DNA from: Neodiprion pinetum
Taxonomy: Eukaryota; Arthropoda; Insecta; Hymenoptera; Diprionidae
Direction of reading: 5' to 3'
Assembly: GCF_021155775.2 (NCBI RefSeq)
Contig: NC_060232.1
Span: forward strand, 33,843,089-33,907,088
Length of the DNA: 64,000 nucleotides
Below, one piece after another: positions 39,231 through 51,035 of the stretch. Numbering within the stretch: the first letter of the stretch is position 1; each line of letters begins with the position of its first letter. The notes below the pieces were generated by a model. The model did no database searches, was not told the DNA's origin, and worked only from the letters and a program-made list of their open reading frames with translations. Both the position numbers and the translations under genes were made by a program.

Positions 39231-42200
39231 TAGAGAAGATGAAAAATTTAAACTTACTCCGTTAATGCAGGGCGGAAAACCGAGCTGCGTTATTAGCTAT
39301 CGATGTTTCGCGGGAGTTTTGATTGGGGATAAAGTTTGATTGGTTTTAAAGAAGGATCGGATTGATTTGCTAGTTGGCTTCGTTATTAGCGGTTTATATG
39401 AAAAGCAGCTTGAATATCAAATTACAAATTCCATACCAGCTTCCAGTGATTCTTTGTTCTCTGGAAGTCTGTATTTTTTTCTTTTTTGTAATTTTATAAT
39501 CTCATAAATTTTTTCTCGCCGAGAGACATCTTAGCATTATAACTACTTGATGGAATTGAAGAAAAAATTGAAGCAGAGCGTGAACTTTAAGCCTAGGAAC
39601 AAAAGTGGTGGTCCGACAGATTTATTTATTTTCAATAAATCGAACACATGTTACACCTGGGTTGTACAACTCTAATGAAATGCGAGAATTAATTACCAGC
39701 TGTAAGCGAGATGCTTTGAGGCCATGAGTATTTTTTACCCTCTTCATTACTCGTCTGGAGTAAAATTTTCAGGTACACAAATTACAAAAGTTACGTACAA
39801 GGCTAATTAATATTCTCGCAATTGAAGTTTATTGCGTAACTCGAAAGTCTGTCCAAATTAGCAGAACAATTATTATTGGTTCACATGGATGGAGGTATCA
39901 TTAAAACGATTGCAATCACTTACTCATTAAAAGGCAAAAATAATCACACACTTTAGTGCTTTTTTTTCTTATACTCATCGTCGAAAAGTTTTCGCGTACC
40001 TTTCACCATTTCCGCAGCTAGAAAAGATTTCTGCAATGAAAAATGTAACGAACACCTGCCTGTCATTTTCATTTCAGCGCAAGGCCCAGCAAGTTCAGAG
40101 CTAAAGTCGTAATCGCTAGTATCTGGTTCTTCGGCGGTGCTTTGGCCGCTCCAATGGCAGTGGCTCTGCGAGTGATTATGACGCCGGATAACTCTGGGGG
40201 TGAGTTAAAAACGCAGATTATTAACTCGCGCCTGTCGGTGTGAAATTTGAAAAAATTTCGAAAACGCGCCCTGGAAGAAATAAGAAATCTGACTGAAATT
40301 TAAGGTGCAATTATATCGTTTTTTTCTTGCTGTATCGGTTCAATTTAGACTTCTGGAAAATCATTGCACTTACATCGCTATAATACACGTGCACGAGAAT
40401 GTTTGTTATATTTTCGAACTAGTGCTTAAAGGTATGAAAATCATCCCTTTTCAGCTAACCACAATGTCATTCTTACCACTGTTATGAATTGAAACGAGAA
40501 AATGATTTTCCGCCCCGATTTTCAGCGGAAGGGAAATTCACGTGCGGGACGAAAGGTAGCGAGTGAAGAAATCGGTTTGAAATCGGGCCCCGTTCCTACA
40601 TTCGTATAAACGTAATTCTCCAAATCCTTTCGGTTTTCTTATTCTGTCTAGAAAGATGAGATTCCAATACTTTTTGACCGAAAAATCGTTTGTCTTCTCG
40701 CGAGATAAGGGGATTGTCTGGTCAGACATCGTGCCCTGGTTGGAATATTTTTGTCGTCGAATTCGGTCGGTAGAAAATCTACGTCTGAAAGCCCTTTCGT
40801 TTATCGAGATAAAATATCAGCACTTGTAATCCGCTCCTACACGCTTCGTGTACGAAATGATTGCAATATCAACAAACGCGGGACTGATTCCGTTTTTTTT
40901 TCTTTTAAAATATCCGTCAGTATCCCATTTTCGATCGGCGGAGGATTTACGTCCGCGAATTTAAAGACGAGTGTAAAAGCGTCGTTGTCGAATCAGTGGA
41001 ACGAAGGACGAGAATAACATTCATCGCGAATTCTTAACTGACATTTATTCACTTATTCGCCTTTTTGGTTTTGCAACCGTTTCCACTTGTCTGCGAACAT
41101 CTACAGCGAACCATGCGGATTTTGACGAAGGAAATTTACCTTTTAAGTTGTAATTAAATTCCCCAGAAATTTATTCCCTTGTTCTTTTTCGGTAAGTTTA
41201 TGGCGTGTATTATCACAATAAGAACATTTTCGCGTACCTACTATATGTATTAAACACTCAACGAACGAACCGACCAACCGACGGAGAGTTAATCAAATTT
41301 AATTAAACGTGCGTACCTGAGTGACATGCTTGTAGTTGAAACTTGGAGTCTGAAAAGTGGATAATTAGCCAATCATCGCTTCTACTATTTTGCACGTTCC
41401 GTTACGTTGCACAAAATACAAGGGTTATCATAAGGCTGTACGTACAGCGTCAGCCAAATTTCCATTCCCCACGTGGTTGTAGGTACTTAGGACATTTAAT
41501 CAACAGAGTTAACGACGTAGCAAAGATTGCCAATTTATGACTCATCAAGGAAGAGATTGTATTTTCCACTTGCCAGTGACACACTGGCTCCCTTCATTTG
41601 CTTCTGAAACTCTCCTGCACGCGTGCCTGTCGTGCCCACGTATGGATCGGCTAAACATTCTCGTGAATATTAAACTCGTATTCGCATTCGAAATTAGATT
41701 CGTTGCAGGCCTTGTAAATAAATCGTCATTTATCACTAAAGCAGACTGAAGTGCCTACGTTTTGATCCGTACAATTGATTTTCTACGAGAAATTGGAAAT
41801 AAAATTAAATTGCGACGTAAATAACGATGAATTTCTTCAACACCCGCCACTCGTGTACATTCCTACGTACCTGTAATGAAAAAGATCAAGGGGAGAGATT
41901 TTTAATCAAAAGAACTTTGAATGTAGAATAAATCTGAACTTTTCGAGTCTCGAAACTTTACGATACACGGAGTTAACTTTTAGTAATTGAATTGATAATA
42001 CAACTCGTTTTCATTTCAATTAAACTTTCCTTTTCACGCGGTGGGCGATGTGAATTCCCGCGTGAAAACATTCCAACGTACAATAACAATACACAAAAGT
42101 TGTTTGCGATTCAACCGCTGTGGATTCGGAGTCCGAAAAAAGGATTCTGCGTTGCGTAAGATATTTGTCGATTAATTTTTGAAAGAGATACGAAATCGCC

Positions 42201-45200
42201 ATTTTCGCGCAGAATGCACGGCTGTTTTTTTTTTACTTTCAGTCGGCCGACATCATCTCAAGCCCTTCTGCCGGAACGAAAAGTTGTCCGAAAGCTCAAT
42301 GCTGATCTACAGAGCGCTGCTTGGCTTCCTGCAGTATCTTACACCCCTTTTCGTAATATCCTGCGTTTACGCTCGCATGGCGCTCAGGCTGTGGGGAAGC
42401 AGAGCACCCGGAAATGCTCAGGACTCTCGCGACGCCAACCTGATGAAGAATAAGAAGAAGGTGAGTTTTGAGTTTCTCGATCTCTCCGGCTTTTACAGAA
42501 ATAACTTCTTCGTCATGCCGGAGTTCAAATTTTTAACGAAACAGTCGATGTCGCATACGTAGTCTCCGCTTTGGGCAAGTATTGGAGATGTGCGCTTGAT
42601 AAAATCCTTCTGAAATTCAACTCCAGTCGCGGAAAGGATTCGGTACACGTTAAAGGTGAGGTATTCGTCCTACTACCAGACTCCGACACACGTACATTAT
42701 TCAGATACATATTTCCTTACGCGTCGTCTGGTACATAACCGAACGGGATAACGCGAGATCGATATAATCAGATAACTTCGGAACTTTCGGAGCTGAAAAA
42801 AGCTGAATATTGTATCTATATGCTATTCGCTTTCGGGATAATACTCCATAAAAACGTATGTACCGAGTTACACACACACGTGTCTGCAACTAAGCCGTGT
42901 CACAAAGTATTCCATACGCAACATACGTGTCGGTGAACGTTGTGTGCGCCCGAGACGTTGCCTAAAAGTTGTTTACCAACTGCGAAAAGCTCCGAGTTTA
43001 ATCTTGCGTGAGAAAGTTAGGACGCTCCTATTTATGTATTATATACCTATACGGTATAAAAAACGAGACTGTTCTTCGATACTTTTTTTCGGTAATTTTT
43101 TCGTACCTATAATAGACGTAACAACAACAACAAAGCTGCCAACGGATATACGTAAGACATTGAGCTTAAAATTTCATCCAGCCATGTCAAGGCAACCGTC
43201 CAATTCACTGCGCGTAGGTGTTACTTGCCTTGTCTAGTAAGCACAATAGTAGGTCTGTATCCTTTTCAAACTGATTGTGATAGGCGTCCTTATTCTTACC
43301 GAGAAGTGCTTTTCCATTGTGACAGCAACGCGTGCGTCTGAATGCAGATTCATACCAGATGCACCGTCGAAGGAGTTACTGTAACATATGAAATTTGTTC
43401 CGAAGTATAATCGTTGAATTTTCAAAACCAGCGAGATTTATCTTGAACTTAAAATTTTCGGGATATACTGCAAACAATTTTACAGGGTTTTTGTAAGCGT
43501 AATGTCTACGCAGTGATTAACGGTAAGACATTTACCGAATTCTATGACTTTTCTTGTACGACACAAAATACACACGAGTCCGTCGCCGAAGTCAGTCGGC
43601 GGAAGATAATCTTTGACATATATGCAAGAGAGCAGGATATTTGAAGACAATACGAATTCTGCCAACTTTTTTACCCGCGTCCTCTTTTCTTTGCCGTAAT
43701 CACGGTTCGATATTTTTCACGTAAATCGAGACTCGAAAATTTTCCCGATTTCCACCGTGAGTACGTCTCGTATATCAGTCGAGTCAGTTTTCGGTCCGAG
43801 AAACACGTTGGGTGAATTTGGCAAAAGGACGAAGGTGGCGAAGCGTTCAGCAGTCGACCTAATTAACGTCAACCCCACGCGCAGCTACCTTTCTGTCCCG
43901 TGTATTGCGGGTGGAGCGCGTAACTTGGGAAGAATTCGGTAACTTGATCCTCGATCCCACCTTCAACTCTATATATTACAACTTTTTACTTACCTATCCA
44001 ACTAACGCCAGTCAACTCGTGCATGGACCGCGTTTCAATCGACTCTGTTGTATCCGGTGGTTGTTCGTGGTCGTGAAACTTGAAATTAACATCCTTATAT
44101 TCTATCGCATTTAACAAGAGTCGAAAGATTACTCACGGCGAATATTTGCAAAAATTGCATAAATGACGTGTCGTTTATTCAATCGGTAATTTTCATACGC
44201 TGAAGTGATCCGTACGTCATTGCGCCAAGTTATGAGATGATCCTTCTAACTGGCTTGTATTTTTTTTATCAATTTCCTTGAACGTATTCGTTTCGAAAAG
44301 TCGAGTTTATTGCAAGAGATGCAACAATGTTCTTCCTTCTGTCCGCAGGTAATCAAGATGTTGGTGATCGTCGTCGCACTGTTCGCTGTGTGTTGGCTGC
44401 CACTCCAGACCTACAACGTACTGCAATACACTTATCCCGAGATTAACGAGTAAGTTGCATCGAGAAATTTTTGCGAAATTTCGTCAATCATAGATATCAT
44501 CTTGCGTATCACGTGTTTGCACGATTCTGATGCGTTGTTGTCGGCACGTCGTGACTGCCGAGTAACTTTTGTCCCTGTTGGTTTTTGAACATCGCTAAAG
44601 GAAGTTCTTGCAAGTTAATAACAGTTCACGGAAAGTGCATTTCAAAGGATAGGCGATACTGTGAAACACCGTTTTATGCTGTAGTCGTTTCGGCATACAC
44701 GCAGCCGCTTTAACATTGGCATGAGGAGCTAAAACCATCTACAGCAGATTATTTCCGCTGGAAATCCCATCTTGAAAATTCATATGTTGATGCTGTAATA
44801 TAAGATACCTATCCATTATTGTTTGCACGTGTATACATGCACATGCAAAAATTAAATGTGAATATTTACCGAAAGATATGCCCTCGAATATCGTTCGCTC
44901 CAAAGAGGGCGGATATCGAAGAGCACTTTTGCAGTACTTCAATATAGATACTTCAGATACGGAATATTGTTTCGATGTACTGGGAATCTCCTAATATTCG
45001 AATATAAGTCGACGGTACGTTTTACAACTGACGGAAAACCTGAAAAGCTTTTCACAACTGACCAATAAATTGACATCATTATTATTACTCATACTCACGG
45101 TCTCGGAATAGTCAATCTTCAATCAACAAAGTATATGTCTAGATACAAATCAGTTGCAAATATGATCCCGTGAGTCGAAAAATTTATTTTTCTTTTATCC

Positions 45201-47480
45201 GAGTTCTTTTTTCATTGCGCGCAGATTCGTTTGATAATAATAGGCTTGACGCAGAATTAACAACTAGTTGGGCGGCGATTTTCAATTTTTTTTACATTCA
45301 TCGTTGATTGCATTACGGGGATTGTATACGAAGTATTCTGATTCAATCAGAGATTGAGAATTGGTGATATCATTATTTCGCCGAGAAACAAGAGCCTGTT
45401 TCCCCCACAAACATATTCGAAATCGCAATCGTGCCACATTGAATATTGATCAGAAAATAACCGGAACGCGTAAAGTCGCGAGAAAAATAAAAATGAACGG
45501 AGAGGAACCGCAGTTTCTGGATATGAATAGTAAATATCGAAGACTACTCACGTGCTTTGTAATCGAGCATAAAATGCCTTTTCCGAAAGAAAACGATGTT
45601 GCGCGACGGTGTAATAACTAATTAAGAAGCGAAGCTTCGAGAAATCACAGATTGACTTACAGAGTATCCGGATTGCATGGATGAAGTCTGATTAGAATTT
45701 GTAAAAATTTGTGAATTTGAAACGTACGATGAGCAATTGTAACGCTTATATAAAATCCGTCGACTCAAGCAGTCGTCATTGAGGCAAAGAGTTCGAATTC
45801 AACCTAAACTGATAATCGCTCTAATTCCAGGTACAGATACATCAACATCATTTGGTTCTGCTGCGACTGGCTGGCGATGTCAAACAGCTGTTACAACCCT
45901 TTCATCTACGGTATTTATAACGTAAGTAAAAATACCTTATTACATTCTCATTTCGGTTAGCATATATACGATTTACGACCGTAAAGTACTTTTTCAATTC
46001 GCGAAACCATTAAACCAAGGACTTTGATTGCTCGCGTGTTGTTTTTGCTCTAAAACCAACAAACCGTGTATTGAACTTTTATCACAGGGAGTAACGACCT
46101 TCCGTTAAAAGCTTGGTACTGTTTGATTAATGACTTGAGAGCATCAGCGTCTTAGCCTCGATCATAAAAGTTTGTTTTACTTGCGATTTAGCTTATAAAA
46201 ATCTCCTCTTTTTTTTCGAAACGTCCGTCACGTGCAATTTTTAAGTGAAAATTATTTCTCGCGATTGTTATAAATGCTACGCAAAGTTGAGACAATATTG
46301 ACGACACGGCGAGGTTTCATCACAGATAAAATTAATTTTATCGACTTCTTGTATCGCCCGGAACTTACCGCGGTATTAAAATTGACGTAATTCGTTTGAA
46401 AAATTCATCAAGTTTTCGTTCACAATTTTGTTTGCAGGAAAAGTTCAAGCGGGAATTTCAACAACGATGTCCCTTCAGACCCCGACAATGGTCGACCAGC
46501 CCGCCAATGGATAGTCTCGATCTTGATAAAACGCAGTCCACCAGAACTTCGATCAGGTAAATACTCGGGTGCTTTTTTCATTCGTTGCGGAAAGTAAGAT
46601 CGCGAGGCAGCACGCTTTGTTTTCCAATACAGGGACGTAGGTCTAATAGCACAGTCTTCGAAATAATCTTTTCGTTCAATTTACATGAAGATTCACTTGA
46701 AATTTCGGAAGCTTTTGAACTCATATAAAAATCTTAACGCGCTTGCAATATCAAAAATCGCATAAAATCATTCGAAATATCCATTCCTTCAATTATTTCC
46801 ACTTCTGACTATAAAAAAAAAATGTAGTTCTGAAAAGATGTGGGAAACTAAACGAACAGATTTATTTTTCAATAACAATAAAACACCGTATCGAAAACTG
46901 TACGAATTACCGTCAACAGTTACTTGTGACGAAATTTTCTTCCTATCACGGCGATATTTAGACCGTAATTGACAAATACACATCCGTTTCACTAGAATTT
47001 CCGGTGACAAAAATAAAAAATGAAGCATATCTCAGTGCGGGCGTGAAACTAATCGATACCAGACAAGGCAATTTCTCTTGAAAAACGGCGAGCTGCCTCG
47101 CGAGCTGCGGTGCGTTTGGGGTCACCGCATAGGATTAGGATAGGAAAAATTTGGTGTAGAAGTTTTTAGAACACGTAATCAATTCCAAAGTCAGATTTTT
47201 TTTTGCAAGGTACGATTGGCGGCGACCAGCTTCGGGCGGATGTCCGGCAGCAGCTTCCTTTTACCGCGGCGTGTCTGTGCGAGGACCGTCACGATTACCC
47301 GCAAAAGGAATTGAAGCCACAAACCGCACCCTCCCGGCGTCCAGATGCTGCGTCCGGAACGGAAACGCCGCCCTCGCAAGCGCACCAAAAAGCCCGAACA
47401 CCGCCGCTGAGCTTTACGTCTTCGCTTCCGGGAGGCACAAGCACACCAACGATTTCAACTCGCAGGAACTCTGCCTCTAA
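33789..47480 (+). CDS. RYa-R: RYamide receptor (class A neuropeptide GPCR)
   Basis: Nine coding exons give about 457 residues: 33789-33888, 34730-34932, 35667-35815, 40078-40199, 42243-42460, 44349-44449, 45831-45921, 46438-46556 and 47210-47480. All junctions are GT-AG and keep frame. The N-terminus has sequons at N21 and N26. Class A landmarks are GN at 61-62 in TM1, LALAD at 86-90 in TM2, Cys117 for pairing with Cys201 in the second extracellular loop, DRH at 141-143 in place of DRY, Trp167 in TM4, CWLP at 279-282 in TM6 and NPFIY at 320-324 in TM7. The third intracellular loop reads APGNAQDSRD then KNKKK, and TM7 is followed by GIYNEKFKREF; I remember both as typical of the insect RYamide receptor (fly CG5811). 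It should sit in the plasma membrane of neural or endocrine cells, bind RYamide peptides and signal through G proteins. The neuropeptide Y/F or luqin receptor group is the alternative. Exon 3 could start six bases later, at 35673, losing Phe-Gln. Confidence 0.88.
37271..37661. repeat. large fold-back element in receptor intron 3
   Basis: The left arm starts ctttgtgatcaag and the right arm ends cttgatcaccaag. Inside, long blocks match in inverted orientation: ttatggaaataac (37,290-37,302) with gttatttccataa (37,631-37,643), aaaattcgtaaatgaaagcgttc (left) with gaacgcttttatttacgaatttt (right), and others between. Each arm is about 190 bp with a short centre near 37,466. By eye identity is around 70-75%. 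It has no open frame. It is probably a MITE-like insertion in the 4.3-kb intron; its ends and target-site duplication are not certain. Confidence 0.78.
37807..37852 (+). repeat. two-copy 23-bp tandem repeat
   Basis: The unit ttgaaaatccacatagccac plus three bases occurs twice in a row (37,807-37,829 and from 37,830). It lies in receptor intron 3, about 145 bp right of the fold-back element. Confidence 0.85.
38224..38242. repeat. GCAT microsatellite
   Basis: Four to five units of gcat sit in a row within receptor intron 3. The run is self-complementary. No function is implied. Confidence 0.85.
39195..39227. repeat. GA microsatellite
   Basis: About sixteen perfect GA units lie in receptor intron 3. 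GAGA tracts can bind GAGA-type factors in insects, but a simple microsatellite explains this one equally well. Confidence 0.9.
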
Positions 47481-49640
47481 GCCAGCTTAATTGCCATGCA
47501 GATGAACACGGGGCGCAATTGAATCACCGAGGCATAATTATTATCAGCCGTAAGCTAATCCCCGTCTTCAGTCGGGAGCGCTCTTTAACAAGCCGTTCCT
47601 CGTTACTCGTTACGGAGTATAGTTTTCCGATACAGGGTGCTGTTTCCAGTTTAAGAGCTTGCTAATTTAAGCTTACCCTTGATGTATACTATAATATACC
47701 TAAAAGCACCTGTTATCCTACCGATGTGACAAAATTCCCCTGCATTATTCCCTCATAATTGTAACAAAGCAGAAAACGTGTTATATATTTGTATATGTAT
47801 ATGTATGTATAATTGTACGTATATGCATATTAATTGCAGATTTTATTCGTAAGAAACGTAAGAACGAAACAAAATTAATTCAATGTAATGGTACAACAAA
47901 TTTCTCAAGAGTCAACGTGATATAGTTAGAACTTTTATCAATATATGTTGTATGTCAGAGTGCGTGGTACTGTGTGTGTGATTCACGTGTACGGAATATG
48001 TATCGGCAAGAACCGTGAGATGAGACGTGAATGAGACTGTTCTAATAACTTATATCGGTTTTTCGAAGTTGATACGTTGAATATTAGTGTTCTGAAAATT
48101 AGTGTATGTAAGGTACATGTCGCTATCTATCAATTTCATAATACGAATTAATATGAATTAATATGAATTCTGACAGCGGACTTCGTGTATATAACATAGT
48201 ATCGTGAGGATGAGTAACAGAGCGAGTAATGGAATTGAGTCGCTGGTAAACTTGGGGCTCATGTTCTCGTGATCTCTCGCAAATTTTAACGTAATTTATG
48301 GGCCATACCTGATTGGGGGAAATTTGTGGATTGCAGTTTTGACTAATCGAATGAGTGCCTGTATTCAATCATCTCCGGTGAAATTTGGAAATTTCTTTGC
48401 GCGAAAATACAGTGCTTGCTTCGTTGGTAATTTTCTTCAACACTTACAACTATACGATTGATCATTTTCATTCGTACCATTGAGATTATTTGCATTCACC
48501 CGTAGTACCGACACTTTTTCTATCACGAGGAACAAATCGGCCCAATGTGCAGATACACTGCAAGGATCGATTTTCATGTTGACACATTTCCTTGAACTAC
48601 ATTCCATGCAAGTTTTTAGTTTTCAATTTTTTTTCCATCCTCAAGTCTCAGTGACACGAGATTTATTGTGACGGTCAAAAAATATTTGGCGATTTACTAC
48701 CGGTATTAAAAATATAAGGAGATAAAAATTCAATATAATTTAAAACAAAACTATACGTGTAATAAAGATATGTAAAAATGGATGTGAAGAGAATAATCGT
48801 TTGATTGATGTATCTAGTTGTTGATAAATTATCTATTTTCTTACAGACAAATGATTGAAATTTACACGGAGGTTGGTGAATCAAATCTGTTTACAAGTTC
48901 CGCGTAAACAAATTTGAAAGTAGCCTCGAATGTTTGATGGAAAAAATTATTTGCGCGAGTTCTTAAGCATCGCCATTATCGTGTTAATTATATAAGTCGT
49001 AGATTTAATAACATTTGGCAAATTCTAGTCATCATAAGAACAATTGGGGAAAGAGGCGTTTAACTGTGAATATTTTAGCAGTATATATGTAATTCAACGT
49101 ATATAAATAGTAATAAATGAATAAAACTATGATATGAACATAGTTTGAAAATCATGTAAATTTGTGTATGCTATTGTACTGTATATAAACGTATAAATAC
49201 AGGTAAAACCGCATATTACGTATGTATAATATATTTAGAAATATTTATAGAAATAAAGCTACATGCAATCTACTTAAGCTGCATAAATAAGGTGATGAAT
49301 AAATTTGAAATTAAGGTTAAGCGGGCATCCAAGCGGGGAAAAGAAATCTTTTCTTTACCATAAGCTGGGCAAAATGTGTATGATGAGGAAAATAAGAAGG
49401 GAGTAAGGAAAACGAAAATCTAATTATCGTTGTTCAAATCTTATGAAAATCATTCCTAGCTCCTAAATTATCTACGTGTATAAGTATGCATTTAATAATG
49501 TTCGCTCACTGTTATATTCTGGCTCAAATGCTCCAATTCTATTCCGATGACGTAGTCTAGTACATACTGTGAAATAATACTTGGTACATGTAAACACTGA
49601 ACTGAATGTTTAAGAATAAAACAATCCCTTGTCCCGTTTA
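47481..49640 (+). other. probable receptor 3' UTR with several poly(A) signals
   Basis: AT-rich sequence without a coding frame follows the receptor stop codon. AATAAA hexamers occur at 49,112-49,117, 49,120-49,125, 49,252-49,257 and 49,615-49,620, so a 3' UTR of about 1.7-2.2 kb with alternative ends is plausible. The true end needs transcript data. Confidence 0.45.
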
Positions 49641-51035
49641 AAATTCATTCATTTCGATCCTTAAATTGAAGTAGAAATATATCGGTGCATAAATCGTATC
49701 GTGTGCAGATCGACGTACGTGCTTCAATTCTCCGAACCGCTGTTAAACGACGAATAATTAATAATTGAATAAATTTTTTTGCTTTCGTTATTAATTTTCG
49801 CATTCAAAAATATGCAAAGCAAAAATTTATAGGCTGCAATAACATTTCGCTTCGGTCCTTTAACGGCGTGATAAAATTCACATCTTTAACGACCAGCAAC
49901 ATTAAAACGCGTGATATTAATGAGCAGATTATTGATCAGCGGGGTTATCACTTCATCGTAAAAATGAACGAAGCGAGTGTCGATCAATATCGAGAAGCTA
50001 TCTCAGTAACTAAGTTACGACTAGAAAAGAAATGTGAGTCAGTCTTCATCGCCAAAAAAGCTCATGCGTCAAATTTATTTCCAGTTGTGAATTGCAAGCA
50101 TAAAGGCGAAGAAATTGAGTTAAAAACAAACATTAGTGATTAATTTGAAAACGAAGGAAAATCTGAATCGTGCGGATGCATCGCTTATTTTCTGCCCAAA
50201 CGACAGTATCTGGGGTAGGAGAAACTGTCTTACAGTGGTAGCAAAATCAGACGTTCAAGAAGGCTTGGATGTTTAACAGTCGACTGCAGGCAACGCTATT
50301 ACTCAGGCCGAAACACTTGAGTCAGTCCATTGTGTTCTTCTAGCTCGATTATAACTTGGCACGAATTAAGAAGCGAGGTACTCCTTCGCCAAGAATCGAA
50401 TTAACCAAGTCCTCGTTGCTAAAATTATGATCCTCGTCTTGTGCTGCACCCACATCAACGTCAAACACAACAATGTATAAATTCGTAAATAATCTGGCGT
50501 TGATAAAGCAGAAGATATTCCACAGGCAACGATGTTGACTTGGATTTTTTTCTGGTTATTGTGAACAGTGTTTATTACAGATCTACGCAGTGTGAGCACT
50601 AACTATTATCGTACGAGTAGATTGTTTTGATCGATAATTATATTACCCCGCGCGAGATCATCGACAGTGTTTAGAACTGGAGACGCGCAATAAAGGCTTG
50701 ATTCTGTTTGCTGTTTGTGAACAAAATACGTACAGATTGCAGGTGAGTGTTAAATGCATAAAATTAAACTTCCAGACAAGAAAATAAAAAGTGAGTTGTA
50801 CTGTTCACGCGGATGACGCAAAGCACGTGTACATAGGTGTAGGGGATTTTATCAGAACTTAACTGACTCGATCGAATACATGATTATAAATTTATCGGAA
50901 GATTAGATAAGCGGTGTAAGAGCGAATGAAATCCAAGATTGATTTTACTGTCAGTAGCCGAAGCGCTGATGCTGATTTACAAATCAAATTGACTGCGAAA
51001 GGACAGTTGAATATAACTGGAATACGGCTTTTTCG
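49641..51035. other. spacer between receptor and protease homologue
   Basis: A frame open from 49,769 to 50,143 has no ATG before 49,972 and no recognisable domain, so I leave it as chance. A TATAAAT at 50,885-50,891 lies 145 bp before the next gene's ATG. Whether it drives that gene is unclear, because no good initiator sits 25-30 bp downstream. Confidence 0.45.

Noticed and set aside
45746..45775. TATATAAAA with a CAGT about 25 bp downstream, in receptor intron 6
   Set aside because: It lies just before a normal internal exon, and no truncated receptor would contain the ligand-binding half; probably chance.
49769..50143. Long AT-rich open frame between the receptor and the protease homologue
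   Set aside because: No ATG until late in the frame, no known domain, and several frames of this length are expected by chance in 64 kb.
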